This document shows positions 1 to 8,821 of a stretch of 36,553 bases of DNA, piece after piece. Every line of letters starts with the position of its first letter. Position 1 is the first letter of the stretch. Under the pieces are notes generated by a model that was not told the DNA's origin, searched no databases, and was given only the letters and a program-made list of their open reading frames with translations. Source of the DNA: Actinobacillus porcinus (GTDB lineage Bacteria > Pseudomonadota > Gammaproteobacteria > Enterobacterales > Pasteurellaceae); assembly GCF_901764995.1 (NCBI RefSeq), contig NZ_CABFKI010000017.1, positions 1-36,553 on the forward strand, given 5' to 3'. The position numbers were made by a program, and so were the translations under genes.

Positions 1-29
1 ATTAAGATAAAGTCATCAAAAGAATAATC

Positions 30-145
30 TTGGCGGCGATAGTGCGGTGGTCCCACCTGACCCCATGCCGAACTCAGAAGTGAAACGCCGTAACGCCGAT
101 GGTAGTGTGGGAACTTCCCATGTGAGAGTAGGTCACCGCCAGGTA
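30..145 (+). rRNA. rrf: 5S ribosomal RNA
   Basis: The stretch closely matches gammaproteobacterial 5S rRNA, including the internal segment GGTCCCACCTGACCCCATGC and the terminal complementary ends TTGGCGG and CCGCCAGG. It is the last gene of an rRNA operon whose 23S gene lies outside the window to the left. The exact ends are uncertain by a few bases because they are set by RNA processing. An intrinsic terminator follows 16 bases downstream. Confidence 0.97.
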
Positions 146-160
146 AGAATAGAAAGATAA

Positions 161-188
161 GCCCGAGTAGAGATACTCGGGCTTTTTT
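161..188 (+). terminator. Intrinsic terminator of the left rRNA operon
   Basis: A perfect 9-bp GC-rich stem (GCCCGAGTA at 161-169 pairing with TACTCGGGC at 174-182), a 4-base loop and a run of T directly after it. It lies just downstream of 5S and is the expected end of the rRNA transcript. Confidence 0.93.
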
Positions 189-335
189 GCATTTAGAAAC
201 TATAATAACTACAATAAGAGAAATATAGTAGACAAAATTGTATTTGATTAATCAGTCACAATTTCTGTGTTACACCTGAAAAACAATTTGAATAATAAAC
301 AGCCCCTGAAATTAGATTTTGCATAAAGGAATATT

Positions 336-1172
336 ATGGAACCTATAAATATTTTATTGGCAGCAGATAAAAATTATCTTCCTTATCTCGAAATTTCGTT
401 GAAATCCTTATTGGCACATAATGAAAAATTGTCTGTTTTCGTCTTGCATACGGGGGATATTCCGTCTGCTTGGGCTGATTCCTTGAGAGAGCATTTTGCC
501 AAACGCCAGTCAGAATTGGTGCTTTGTTATTTGCCCCCTGAGAATTTGAATATTTTTGATGAAAATGGCTATATCACGCAAGCTACTTATTTGCGCTATT
601 ATATTGAAGAACTTTTCCCTTTTGCTTCAACACCATATTGGCTTTATTTAGATTGCGATATTGTGATTAATGGTGATGTTCGCGCACCTTTTAACGCATT
701 ACGTACTTCTTCTTACCCTGTTGCTGCAGTATCCGATCCTTATGTGAACGCCTTACCAAACCACCCTTATAAACAAGAGAATTATTTCAACGCTGGTGTG
801 CTGTATTTGGATGCAACACGTGCAGTAGGTATAAATTCAGCACTGACTACATTAACTCAACAATTGAGAAATCAACTGATTTTTGGTGATCAGGATGTAT
901 TGAACGTTTATTTTGAGGATAATTGGTTAAAACTGGATAGGTTGTACAATTACCAATTGGATCATGTTTTGTATAAAAAACAATCACTGAGGGGGGGGGG
1001 TAAAATTGCGCCATTTATTTTACATTTTACAGGTCCAATCAAGCCACTTGAGCCCATTTTAGACAACAATGTCGATATAATGAGTGTAGTGTCTTTATTT
1101 CGGTTATATCATCATTTACCTTGGGAAGTGCTCGTTCATTTACCGTTAGGCAGTATTCAATTGAAGTTTTAA
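336..1172 (+). CDS. Family 8 glycosyltransferase, probable phase-variable LOS/LPS sugar transferase
   Basis: A 278-residue protein of the GT8 family (LgtC-like), which transfers a hexose from a UDP-sugar, typically onto lipooligosaccharide on the cytoplasmic side of the inner membrane. The metal-binding motif YLDCDIV has its DxD at residues 106-108; the FNAGVLYLD segment near 151 and HFTGPIKP at 230-237 are typical of the family, the latter histidine being a second metal ligand in LgtC. AAGGA precedes the ATG by five bases. A run of ten G (991-1000) encodes residues 219-222 and keeps the frame open; one G more or fewer would stop translation before or shortly after the HFTGPIKP motif. The gene sits alone between the rRNA terminator and convergent recQ. 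Donor and acceptor sugars cannot be read from the sequence. Confidence 0.88.
   Translation: MEPINILLAADKNYLPYLEISLKSLLAHNEKLSVFVLHTGDIPSAWADSLREHFAKRQSELVLCYLPPENLNIFDENGYITQATYLRYYIEELFPFASTPYWLYLDCDIVINGDVRAPFNALRTSSYPVAAVSDPYVNALPNHPYKQENYFNAGVLYLDATRAVGINSALTTLTQQLRNQLIFGDQDVLNVYFEDNWLKLDRLYNYQLDHVLYKKQSLRGGGKIAPFILHFTGPIKPLEPILDNNVDIMSVVSLFRLYHHLPWEVLVHLPLGSIQLKF
991..1000 (+). repeat. Homopolymeric G10 tract inside the GT8 gene
   Basis: Ten consecutive G bases within the coding region, the only such tract noticed in the window. With ten G the reading frame continues through the C-terminal part. With eleven G the next codon after the tract is TAA. With nine G a TAG is reached about 20 codons later (roughly residue 241). 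Slippage at tracts of this length is a known cause of phase variation in Pasteurellaceae and Neisseria surface genes. Confidence 0.95.
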
Positions 1173-1184
1173 AGGGGCAACTTA

Positions 1185-3038
1185 TTATGCCAAACGTGCT
1201 TTATGCTCTCGGATAATCGCCATAAAGGGCTGAGCAAAGCGTTCCCATTTTATTGCGCCCACACCGTTAATTTGCATCATTTCTACTTTGCTGGTTGGTA
1301 AGTAAAGAGACATTTCTTGTAGTGTTGCGTCACTAAAGACAATGTAAGGCGGAATATTTTCCCGATCGGCAATTTGTTTGCGTAGGAAACGTAAACGCGC
1401 AAAGAGATCTTTGTCGTAATTGGTGACCGCACTTTTTTGTGGGGCGGAGACGGTAGCGATAGCCGAAAGTCTTGGTGTGGCAAGTTCTAAAGGAATTTCA
1501 CCACGCAAAACAGGACGCGCGCTTTCTGTGAGTTGTAATTGCACGCCCACATCATTCATCACTTGGTGAATTAACCCCAAATGAATCAGTTGGCGAATAA
1601 CCGATTGCCAATATTCTTTGCTTTTGTCTTTCCCAATGCCGTAAACGCTCAGTTGATCGTGTTGATGCTCACGAATTTTTTGGTTATTCAATCCACGCAA
1701 CACGCCAATAATATATTGCACCCCAAAACGTTGCCCAGTGCGGTAAATGGTAGAAAGAATTTTTTGCGCATCAATTAAACCGTCATATTTTTTCGGCGGA
1801 TCTAAACAAATATCGCAGTTGTTGCAAGGCGTTTGGCGATTTTCACCGAAATAATTGAGTAACACTAAACGGCGGCAAGTTTGACTTTCGGCAAATTCAC
1901 CAATGGCTTCTAATTTATGCTGTTTAATATCGCGCTGTGGACTTTCGGGTTCTTCCATTAAAATTTTATATAACCAACCATAATCCGCCGGCTCATAAAA
2001 TAGCACCGCTTCCGCCGGCAAATCATCACGCCCCGCTCGCCCGGTTTCTTGATAGTAAGCTTCAATGCTACGCGATAAATCAAAGTGAGCTACAAAGCGT
2101 ACATTGGATTTGTTAATCCCCATGCCGAAAGCAATGGTGGCGACGACCACTTGAATATTGTCGCGTTGGAAAGCCCGTTGAACTCGTTCTCGTTCGGAAA
2201 ATTCCATGCCCGCGTGATAATGTTCCGCAGAAATACCGCGCTTTCTTAATGCTTCAGCGACTTTTTCCGATTTGTTGCGGCTATTACAATAGACAATGCC
2301 GCTTTTGCCTTTTTGGGCAGCAACAAAGTTGCACAATTGTTCCATCGGTTTGAATTTTTCCACCAAGGTATAACGAATATTCGGGCGGTCGAAACTGCCA
2401 ATGTATAAGTGCGGTTGATTTAAGCGAAGATTTTGTAAAATGTCTTGGCGCGTGGTGCTGTCCGCGGTGGCGGTTAATGCCATAATCGGCGCGTTGGGAA
2501 AGGCGGATTTTAATCCACCAAGTTGGGTATATTCAGGGCGAAAATCATGCCCCCATTGGGAAATACAATGGGCTTCATCGATAGCGATAAAACTCACTTG
2601 ACATAGGGAAATAAAAGAAAAAAAGCTGTTGGTCATCGCTTTTTCAGGCGAAAGATAAAGCAATTTTAGTTGTCCTGAAATGGCTTTATTTTGCACCTGT
2701 TGTTGCTGCTCGTAGGTTTGGGTGGAATTGAGATAATCCGCTTCAATACCGTTGGCCAGCAGTTGATCCACCTGATCTTTCATTAAGGAAATCAGCGGCG
2801 AAATCACCAAGGTCAACCCTGAAAAACAAAGGGCGGGGATTTGATAACACAGGGATTTTCCGTTACCGGTTGCCATCACCACCAGACTGTCTTTGCCGGA
2901 AAGGGTGGCTTGAATCACTTCTTCTTGCCCTTTGCGGAATTGGTGATAACCAAAAACTTGGTGCAAAGCATCAAGTGCGGTCATTTTCACCGCACTTTTC
3001 GTTGATTCTGTATATTGTGTTGTGGACGTGTGGGGCAT
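1185..3038 (-). CDS. recQ: ATP-dependent DNA helicase RecQ
   Basis: A 617-residue superfamily 2 3'-5' DNA helicase acting in recombination and replication-fork repair (RecFOR pathway). Visible motifs are the Walker A segment TGNGKS near residue 57-62, DEAH at 154-157, QETGRAGRD (motif VI) near 330, the zinc-binding cysteines of CRRLV...CNNCDIC in the RQC region, and a C-terminal HRDC domain ending at the last ~75 residues. Length matches E. coli RecQ (about 609). The ATG abuts the cyaY stop codon (TAAATG), so the two are cotranscribed. A second in-frame ATG at codon 19 also gives a plausible start, and the 18 residues between are partly encoded by an uptake signal; the upstream start has a better-placed GGA in the end of cyaY and was kept. 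Confidence 0.96.
   Translation of the reverse strand: MPHTSTTQYTESTKSAVKMTALDALHQVFGYHQFRKGQEEVIQATLSGKDSLVVMATGNGKSLCYQIPALCFSGLTLVISPLISLMKDQVDQLLANGIEADYLNSTQTYEQQQQVQNKAISGQLKLLYLSPEKAMTNSFFSFISLCQVSFIAIDEAHCISQWGHDFRPEYTQLGGLKSAFPNAPIMALTATADSTTRQDILQNLRLNQPHLYIGSFDRPNIRYTLVEKFKPMEQLCNFVAAQKGKSGIVYCNSRNKSEKVAEALRKRGISAEHYHAGMEFSERERVQRAFQRDNIQVVVATIAFGMGINKSNVRFVAHFDLSRSIEAYYQETGRAGRDDLPAEAVLFYEPADYGWLYKILMEEPESPQRDIKQHKLEAIGEFAESQTCRRLVLLNYFGENRQTPCNNCDICLDPPKKYDGLIDAQKILSTIYRTGQRFGVQYIIGVLRGLNNQKIREHQHDQLSVYGIGKDKSKEYWQSVIRQLIHLGLIHQVMNDVGVQLQLTESARPVLRGEIPLELATPRLSAIATVSAPQKSAVTNYDKDLFARLRFLRKQIADRENIPPYIVFSDATLQEMSLYLPTSKVEMMQINGVGAIKWERFAQPFMAIIREHKARLA
2973..2997. repeat. Inverted pair of uptake signal sequences at the recQ start
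   Basis: AAGTGCGGT at 2973-2981 and its reverse complement at 2989-2997 are separated by 7 bases, forming a perfect 9-bp hairpin in DNA or RNA. It lies inside the first codons of recQ (around codons 14-22), covering the alternative ATG. Inverted uptake signals usually act as terminators between genes, so a location within the 5' end of a coding region is unusual. Confidence 0.85.
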
Positions 3039-3350
3039 TTAGGCGAATTCCACGCGTTCACCATGCGCCGCGCAGGCTTGCGCTAACGCATCCCAAAAAC
3101 GTACACCTTGGCTGTTCACCCAATCCTTTTCTTTCCACGCAAAATGCAAACCGCCTAAACGGCTGGCAAGCCAAAGTTCCAGCATGGCTTCTTGCTTATT
3201 AATCACAATTTGAGATCGATCCGCAAAGGTAATGGTAAAGACGGAACCTTGACGTTCAAAATCCACATCCGCCCCTTGCTCATCACATTGTTCTTCAATG
3301 CTATCCCATACCTGTTCAATATTTTGGTGAAATTCCACTAAATTCATCAT
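3039..3350 (-). CDS. cyaY: Iron-sulfur cluster assembly regulator CyaY (bacterial frataxin)
   Basis: A 103-residue cytoplasmic protein matching CyaY along its length. CyaY binds iron through acidic residues of its first helix (here EFHQNIEQVWDSIEEQ and following D/E residues) and modulates the cysteine desulfurase IscS. The conserved sheet segments VFTITFADRSQIVINKQE and GGLHFAWK and the motif RFWDALAQA are clear. Two adjacent ATG codons begin the gene, so the protein may be one residue shorter. It lies directly upstream of recQ, with the stop codon touching the recQ start. Confidence 0.95.
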   Translation of the reverse strand: MMNLVEFHQNIEQVWDSIEEQCDEQGADVDFERQGSVFTITFADRSQIVINKQEAMLELWLASRLGGLHFAWKEKDWVNSQGVRFWDALAQACAAHGERVEFA

Positions 3351-3438
3351 TTGCTTTAAATTATAAGGTTAATTAAGTTGAAGCAAATTATAGGCTTTTC
3401 ACCTTGTTGGGGCAAATGTAATTCACCCCAAGCGTTAT

Positions 3439-6400
3439 TTAAAAACGAAATCTTAACCCCAAGGAAATCTCGTTGCCTGTTTCACCGCCCGCTTGATGAC
3501 TCAATTCATAACCTGCAAATAAGTCTAGGGCATGGGTCGCCGCATAGCTGAGGTTTAAGTTTGCGGTGGTGAGCGAAGTTGGTGCTGAAATCCCTTCAAT
3601 TTTCACCGCACTTTGCGCACCGATATAATTTCCTTCAAAATCGAATGACCGATGGCTACGATGTTGATACATATGCGCAATACTGCCTTTCAAGCGCCAT
3701 TTATCCCAATGCCATGCGCTGCGTAAACCCATGCCATAGGATGGCAGACGATGGTGAACGGCATCTGCCCGTAACGCAAAGAGCGATTTTTCGTCAAAGG
3801 CGGATTGATGCAACCAGTCTGTGCGGTAAGCAAGATAAGGCGCGACTTCCCAATGTTGTCCCTGGGCGAGCTGTCCTTTAAATCGGTAGCCTAATTCGGT
3901 GTAAATGCCATAAAGGCGTGATTTTACGTCATTTCTCAACAATTGCTGTTTATCAGGAAATTGTAGGCTACGTTTAATTTGGTTTTTACTATGGGCGGTG
4001 CTGAATTCTGTTAAGGCGTAGACATGTTCACCTTTATAGGCGCCATAAAGTGCCGCGCCGGTTTGTGTGATTTTGGCTGTTCCTATGCTACCGCTAAAAT
4101 CCGCGTTACTGCGATCAACATAGACCGCCGCACCTAACACAAAATTTGCCCATTTTTTATCGGCACCCACATAGGTTTGTGCGCTTTTAACTTCGCCTTT
4201 ACGGTATCCTGTTTGTGCTAAGTGATAGCGGCGGTAAGCCGTTGCTGCGTAGAGATGGCTGTCTTGCGTATCCCATTTTTCCATGGCTTGATCCGCAATT
4301 TGGCGCGAAAAAGCGCGGTGAGCATTGAGCAAAATATTGGGCGTTGAAGCATAAATTTCTGCTGAAAGGGATTCTACCGTATGGGAAACCGCAAGTGGTT
4401 GCGCATGCAACACTGCGAGAGCTTGAGCTTTCAGCGCGCTGTTGGGTGTTGTTGCCACTTCATCTAACACACGATCTAAATTGCGTCCTGTATTGACCGC
4501 ACTTCGCGTTAAGGCGTTGGCTTTTTTCAATACATATTCTGTGCTGTTGCGCTTGTAGGTTGCTTCAATGTTATTTCCTTTTTGTGCAATACTTGTCACG
4601 TCAATGTACGGGTAAATATGGTCAGACACACGATAATCGCCATTGAAACCCGTTAAGGTTTGCGCTGTTAAAATGGTGCGCGTTTGTTCTTGTTGCTTCG
4701 GTACTTCATCGACTTTTGCCACATCCGCCACAATGCGCGAACCATTGAAATTTGCCGTACCTTTTACGTCTAACACAGCGGTATGAATATCAATAATCGT
4801 GCGTGCATTGGCGGAAGCAGTGTAATTGCCGACCGTTAAACCTTGCCCATAAATTTCAACCGAACCGTTATTTGTCAGATTTTGCTGGATGTCCACTTTC
4901 TTATCAGGGTTTTCCGCCAACAAAGTGCCTTGCTCAAACACCGTGACATTGGATGCCGTTAGAGCATTGGATATGCCTAATACACCGCCTTCAATGTGGG
5001 TGTCGCCGGTGTAAGTATTTTTGCCGCTAAAATAGAGCGTTCCTGTTCCTTGCTTTTTAAACCCTGCATCACCGCTAATATCATTGCTCCAAGTGAGTCG
5101 ATCGTTATCCGCATAATGGCGGTAACCGAAATTGGCTGTCACAAAGCCGTTGTCACTGGAAATGAGCAGGCGTTTATCAAATCTTGCAGGGCCTTTTAGG
5201 GCGCGATTAACATTTAACACGCCCCAGCCAATATCGCCATTGGGTTCAACTGTGACACGATCTGTACCTAATTGATTGGCAGTGGAAAGAATAGTTTGAG
5301 TGACTAAATGATTACTCATCCAAGGGAATTTTTCCCATACGCGTGCTACGGCGGCGGAAACTGCCGGTGCGGCGAAAGAAGTACCTTGAGTAGGCACATC
5401 ACCGAAAACCATCCAATCTCCTTGGGTTGCAATTCCCCAATTTTGCGCAGCGTTACCTACGCGACTAGAGTAGTCACTTTTATGATTGCCCGTTACCGCG
5501 GCAACCGTTATCCAACCACGGCGGGCTTCTTCATAAACGACAGGAATATGTGACTCATTGGTGGCGTGATTGGCTTGTCCCGTGCTTGTTTTTGTGCCGT
5601 CGTTACCTGCTGCCCAAACAAAAATACTGTCCTTAGCCGCCATTTCAGCCATTTGCTTATTGATTGGGTTATTTTCTAATAGTCCTTTCCAACCTTTTTC
5701 TTTTACCAAACTTTCCCACGGTGTATTACCGTAAGAGTTATTAAAAATACGCGCACCTTGATTATAGGCTTCCTCAAACTGTTGATTGGTCACGCTGGTA
5801 TAGCCGTTAGATTCCGTGCTATAACCATAAATCAATGACGTTTTGTTATTTACTGCAATGACCGCAGCAACCTGTGAGCCATGGGAATGTCTGCCACCTT
5901 TTGCTTGTCGCCACCATAATCCTTCATTAACGTAAAGACGACGGTTGCCTTTTTCATCTTTAAACGTACCATCAACATCACCACTTGCAGGGAAATCCGT
6001 ATCAATTACCGCAATCTTATGAATTTTATGTTCATCATGTTGCTCAATTGATGGCATTTGGCGCAAGGCTTCCATTTGAGGTTTTGGGGTATTTATGGGT
6101 GGTGTCTGTTCGGTATTTTCCGGCGGTTGTGGTGTTTCCTTCGGCGTATCCGGTATTTCAATTGGCACAACAGGGTTTTCCGGTTTTGGTTCCGGCTGAG
6201 GTTGCGGTTTTGGTTGTGGTTTGGGTTCCTGTTCCGGTTTTGGCACAGGTTCCAATATCGGAGATTCAGGTTTCGGCTCTGGTTTTGTTTCCGTCTCAGT
6301 CACCGGCTCGGAAGTTGATTCTTTAGGCAGATCTATTTCAGGCGTTGGATCCGGTTGAGATGGTTGAGTGGTTTCGGGTGGAATCGTTTCTGTTGGTAGT

Positions 6401-6765
6401 GTTGGTGGATATTGTTCTGTTTTTTGGGGTGAAATTGGCGGCAAAACAGGGGGGAAATTCACCGCACTTTCGTTTTCATTTGCACTCTCACTTTTGGGTG
6501 GGAGCGATGGTTTTATGGGTGTGCTAGGGAACGATGTTCCTTCAGAACTGTTTGGTTCATCTTTTGGCAATAGAATTGGGGCAATATCCTTTTGCTCTGC
6601 TTCATGAGAAGGTGTTTCTACGACTGGGGCATTGTTTTCTTTTTGATCCCCTTGGGAAACACCAGAATTAATTGGCGTTGGTGGTGAAGAACCGTCACCG
6701 CCACCGCAGGCTGCAACCAAAAAGGAAAGCAGTGCAGTTTGTGAGTATTGAGCCAGTTTTGTCAT
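3439..6765 (-). CDS. Lipidated subtilisin-like autotransporter serine protease (NalP/AasP type)
   Basis: A secreted S8-family protease carried by its own C-terminal beta-barrel (type Va secretion). The chosen ATG gives 1108 residues and is preceded by TAGGAA at good spacing; an upstream ATG ten codons earlier lacks this. The N-terminus is a lipoprotein signal peptide with lipobox LVAAC (Cys20) followed by GGGDGSS. Residues ~50-235 are low complexity, rich in Pro, Glu, Lys and Thr, including PKP/PEP repeats. The catalytic triad is visible as Asp255 (AVIDTD), His295 (HSHGSQVA) and Ser463 (GTSFAAPA), with Asn388 (WAAGND) for the oxyanion hole. A passenger repeat (GTGTLYFSGKNTYTGDT) follows and the protein ends in a barrel with terminal SLGLRFRF. 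Related proteins (Neisseria NalP, Mannheimia Ssa1, Actinobacillus AasP) process other surface proteins; the target here is unknown. Confidence 0.92.
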   Translation of the reverse strand: MTKLAQYSQTALLSFLVAACGGGDGSSPPTPINSGVSQGDQKENNAPVVETPSHEAEQKDIAPILLPKDEPNSSEGTSFPSTPIKPSLPPKSESANENESAVNFPPVLPPISPQKTEQYPPTLPTETIPPETTQPSQPDPTPEIDLPKESTSEPVTETETKPEPKPESPILEPVPKPEQEPKPQPKPQPQPEPKPENPVVPIEIPDTPKETPQPPENTEQTPPINTPKPQMEALRQMPSIEQHDEHKIHKIAVIDTDFPASGDVDGTFKDEKGNRRLYVNEGLWWRQAKGGRHSHGSQVAAVIAVNNKTSLIYGYSTESNGYTSVTNQQFEEAYNQGARIFNNSYGNTPWESLVKEKGWKGLLENNPINKQMAEMAAKDSIFVWAAGNDGTKTSTGQANHATNESHIPVVYEEARRGWITVAAVTGNHKSDYSSRVGNAAQNWGIATQGDWMVFGDVPTQGTSFAAPAVSAAVARVWEKFPWMSNHLVTQTILSTANQLGTDRVTVEPNGDIGWGVLNVNRALKGPARFDKRLLISSDNGFVTANFGYRHYADNDRLTWSNDISGDAGFKKQGTGTLYFSGKNTYTGDTHIEGGVLGISNALTASNVTVFEQGTLLAENPDKKVDIQQNLTNNGSVEIYGQGLTVGNYTASANARTIIDIHTAVLDVKGTANFNGSRIVADVAKVDEVPKQQEQTRTILTAQTLTGFNGDYRVSDHIYPYIDVTSIAQKGNNIEATYKRNSTEYVLKKANALTRSAVNTGRNLDRVLDEVATTPNSALKAQALAVLHAQPLAVSHTVESLSAEIYASTPNILLNAHRAFSRQIADQAMEKWDTQDSHLYAATAYRRYHLAQTGYRKGEVKSAQTYVGADKKWANFVLGAAVYVDRSNADFSGSIGTAKITQTGAALYGAYKGEHVYALTEFSTAHSKNQIKRSLQFPDKQQLLRNDVKSRLYGIYTELGYRFKGQLAQGQHWEVAPYLAYRTDWLHQSAFDEKSLFALRADAVHHRLPSYGMGLRSAWHWDKWRLKGSIAHMYQHRSHRSFDFEGNYIGAQSAVKIEGISAPTSLTTANLNLSYAATHALDLFAGYELSHQAGGETGNEISLGLRFRF

Positions 6766-6790
6766 AACCGTTCCTAATATTAAATAGCTA

Positions 6791-6831
6791 CACAAGACGA
6801 AAGTTTCGACAAGCGTAACGATCGTCTTGTG
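6791..6831. repeat. Intergenic inverted repeat between iolG and the autotransporter
   Basis: CACAAGACGA at 6791-6800 and its exact reverse complement TCGTCTTGTG at 6822-6831 enclose 21 bases. It lies 26-66 bases upstream of the autotransporter ATG and downstream of the iolG stop, both genes on the minus strand. It could be a rather T-poor terminator of the iolGED transcript or a leader structure or operator of the autotransporter; the sequence does not decide. Confidence 0.6.
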
Positions 6832-6861
6832 CAGTGATAAAGTTTATGTATTTTTTAGCAT

Positions 6862-7872
6862 TTATGCTACTTCGCTAATTTTCACAGGGCGACCTTCTTC
6901 CAATGATTTTTTCGCCGCTAATGCAATTAATACAGGTTGTAAGCCATCATTGCCATTGACAAGCGTTGGTTTGTCGTTGACCACGGAATCTACAAAGCAA
7001 GAGATTTCGCTGGCAAAGGATTGCATATAACGTTCTAAGAAGAAGTATTTTGGTTTTTCTGCAATCACACCTGCTTCACAAGAGTAAACTGCGGTGGAAT
7101 CTGTATCATTTTTCGTTTGAACCGCGCCTTTTGAGCCAAATACTTCCGCACGTTGGTCATAACCATAAACGGCTTTACGGCTATTATCAATGACACCGAT
7201 AGCACCATTGGCGAGTTTCAAGGTAATCACTGCGGTATCAATATCGCCCGCTTTGCCAATTTCAGGATTAACTAAAACGCCGCCTGCTGCATAAACTTCG
7301 GTAACTTCGCTACCTGATAAATAACGAATCATATCGAAATCGTGGATAGTCATATCAAAGAATAAACCGCCTGATACTTTGACGTATTCGATTGGTGGCG
7401 CGTCAGGGTCGCGTGATGTCACACGAATTAAATGCGGTTCGCCAATATCGCCAGCGACTACGCGATCTTTAATCGCTTTAAAGTTATGGTCAAAACGGCG
7501 GTTGAATCCCACTTGGAATTTAACGCCTGCTTTTTCCACTTCGGCTAATACTTCACGAATTTTATCTTTATCAGGATCCACCGGTTTTTCACAGAAAACG
7601 TGTTTGCCTGCGCGAGCTGCGGCAATAGAAATGGGGGCGTGCGTGTTTGTAGATGAGCAAACTAATACCGCATCAATTTCAGGATCTTGAAGAATTTGAT
7701 TGTAATCTTCATAAACATAGGGAATACCCATGCCTTTTGCCCATTCTTTTAATTCATCAGTGACACGCACATCTGAAATGGCTTTGATTTCTGCGCCTTT
7801 AACATATTTAGTAATACTTTCTGAGTGAACACGACCAATACGACCTGCTCCGATAATACCTACTTTAATCAT
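6862..7872 (-). CDS. iolG: Inositol 2-dehydrogenase
   Basis: A 336-residue NAD-dependent oxidoreductase of the Gfo/Idh/MocA family that oxidises myo-inositol to 2-keto-myo-inositol, the first catabolic step. The Rossmann motif GIIGAGRIG is at residues 5-13, the EKP signature at 95-97 (Lys96 catalytic), and the Asp/His pair at 173 and 177 in FFDMTIHDFDM. The exact substrate stereoisomer cannot be told from sequence, but its place behind iolE and iolD supports inositol. It is the last gene of the minus-strand set and starts 17 bases after iolE ends. Confidence 0.93.
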   Translation of the reverse strand: MIKVGIIGAGRIGRVHSESITKYVKGAEIKAISDVRVTDELKEWAKGMGIPYVYEDYNQILQDPEIDAVLVCSSTNTHAPISIAAARAGKHVFCEKPVDPDKDKIREVLAEVEKAGVKFQVGFNRRFDHNFKAIKDRVVAGDIGEPHLIRVTSRDPDAPPIEYVKVSGGLFFDMTIHDFDMIRYLSGSEVTEVYAAGGVLVNPEIGKAGDIDTAVITLKLANGAIGVIDNSRKAVYGYDQRAEVFGSKGAVQTKNDTDSTAVYSCEAGVIAEKPKYFFLERYMQSFASEISCFVDSVVNDKPTLVNGNDGLQPVLIALAAKKSLEEGRPVKISEVA

Positions 7873-7889
7873 TTCTTTATTCCTCTCGA

Positions 7890-8786
7890 TTAAATTCCAG
7901 CCACTTCACGAATATATTGACGACCTTTAATGGCGTACTCTAATGGGTTCGCAATGGCAGGGTCTTGTTCTGCTTCTACAACCATCCAGCCTTTGTAGTT
8001 GTGTTTGTCTAAAATTTCAAAAATAGGACGGAAATCGATGACACCATCGCCGGGAACGGTAAATGTCCCTTTTACCACGCCTTCTAAGAAGCTGAGATCT
8101 TTCGCTTTCACTTCGGCAACCACGTCATCACGCACATCTTTCAAATGGACATGGAAAATACGATCGACATATTTTGCTAATACATCAAGCATCGCTTGTT
8201 GGCTACCTTCTGAATAATAGATATGACCTGAGTCGAATAATAAACCGACATCGTCATTGGTGATTTCCATATATTTATCAATTTCCGCTGGGGTTTGAAT
8301 ACCGGTACCCATATGGTGATGCAAGCAAACTTTCATGCCTTTTTCTGCTGCGATTTTAGCCAGTTCATTATAGCCTTCCGCTAATAATTGCCATTCTGCT
8401 TCAGTGAAGACGGTTTTTTCTTTGAAAATCGCTTTTTTCTGCCCTTGAATACTGCGGCTTTGTTCTGAACAACCAATGACTTTTGCGCCCATTTCATGTA
8501 AGAAATTCATATGCTCAATAAAGCCTTGAATGGTTTCTTCTTTTTTACCATCCACAAAGAAAGTACTAAACCAAGCATTGCAAATTTGAATACCGCGTAA
8601 TGCCAGTTTTTGTTTTAATACGTTGGTATCTCTAGGATATTTACTGCCCACTTCACTCCCTGTGAAGCCCGCTAATGCCATTTCACTGACGCATTGTTCA
8701 AAGGTATTTTCTTTACCAATTTCCGGTAAATCATCATTTGTCCAACCAATTGGGGCAATACCTAATTTTACGTTTTCCGCTTTCAT
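7890..8786 (-). CDS. iolE: 2-keto-myo-inositol dehydratase (myo-inosose-2 dehydratase)
   Basis: A 298-residue TIM-barrel protein of the xylose isomerase-like superfamily that dehydrates 2-keto-myo-inositol to the 1,2-dione. The start [18 protein letters not shown] is characteristic of IolE, and metal-ligand-type segments such as [25 protein letters not shown] and VVEAEQDP are present. An AAGGAGA ribosome binding site lies just upstream of the ATG. It sits between iolD (71 bases upstream) and iolG, all on the same strand. Confidence 0.95.
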   Translation of the reverse strand: MKAENVKLGIAPIGWTNDDLPEIGKENTFEQCVSEMALAGFTGSEVGSKYPRDTNVLKQKLALRGIQICNAWFSTFFVDGKKEETIQGFIEHMNFLHEMGAKVIGCSEQSRSIQGQKKAIFKEKTVFTEAEWQLLAEGYNELAKIAAEKGMKVCLHHHMGTGIQTPAEIDKYMEITNDDVGLLFDSGHIYYSEGSQQAMLDVLAKYVDRIFHVHLKDVRDDVVAEVKAKDLSFLEGVVKGTFTVPGDGVIDFRPIFEILDKHNYKGWMVVEAEQDPAIANPLEYAIKGRQYIREVAGI

Positions 8787-8821
8787 GCTATCTCCTTGTT
8801 CAAGGGTAAATATTTGATTTC

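Noticed and set aside
225-238. The 14-mer ATAGTAGACAAAAT occurs after the rrn terminator and again at 25061-25074 after the rplQ terminator.
   Set aside because: A few identical 14-mers are expected by chance in an AT-leaning 36-kb window, and no longer similarity surrounds them.
6058-6318. The PKP/PEP-coding region considered as a tandem DNA repeat or CRISPR-like array.
   Set aside because: The period is short and irregular, and the repetition is explained by the proline-rich linker; there are no conserved repeats with unique spacers.
5985-6607. Several long open frames on the + strand opposite the autotransporter, rich in Phe, Trp, Val and Arg.
   Set aside because: They are antisense to the Pro/Glu/Lys-rich linker; their composition follows from that repeat-like coding region and they lack ribosome binding sites.
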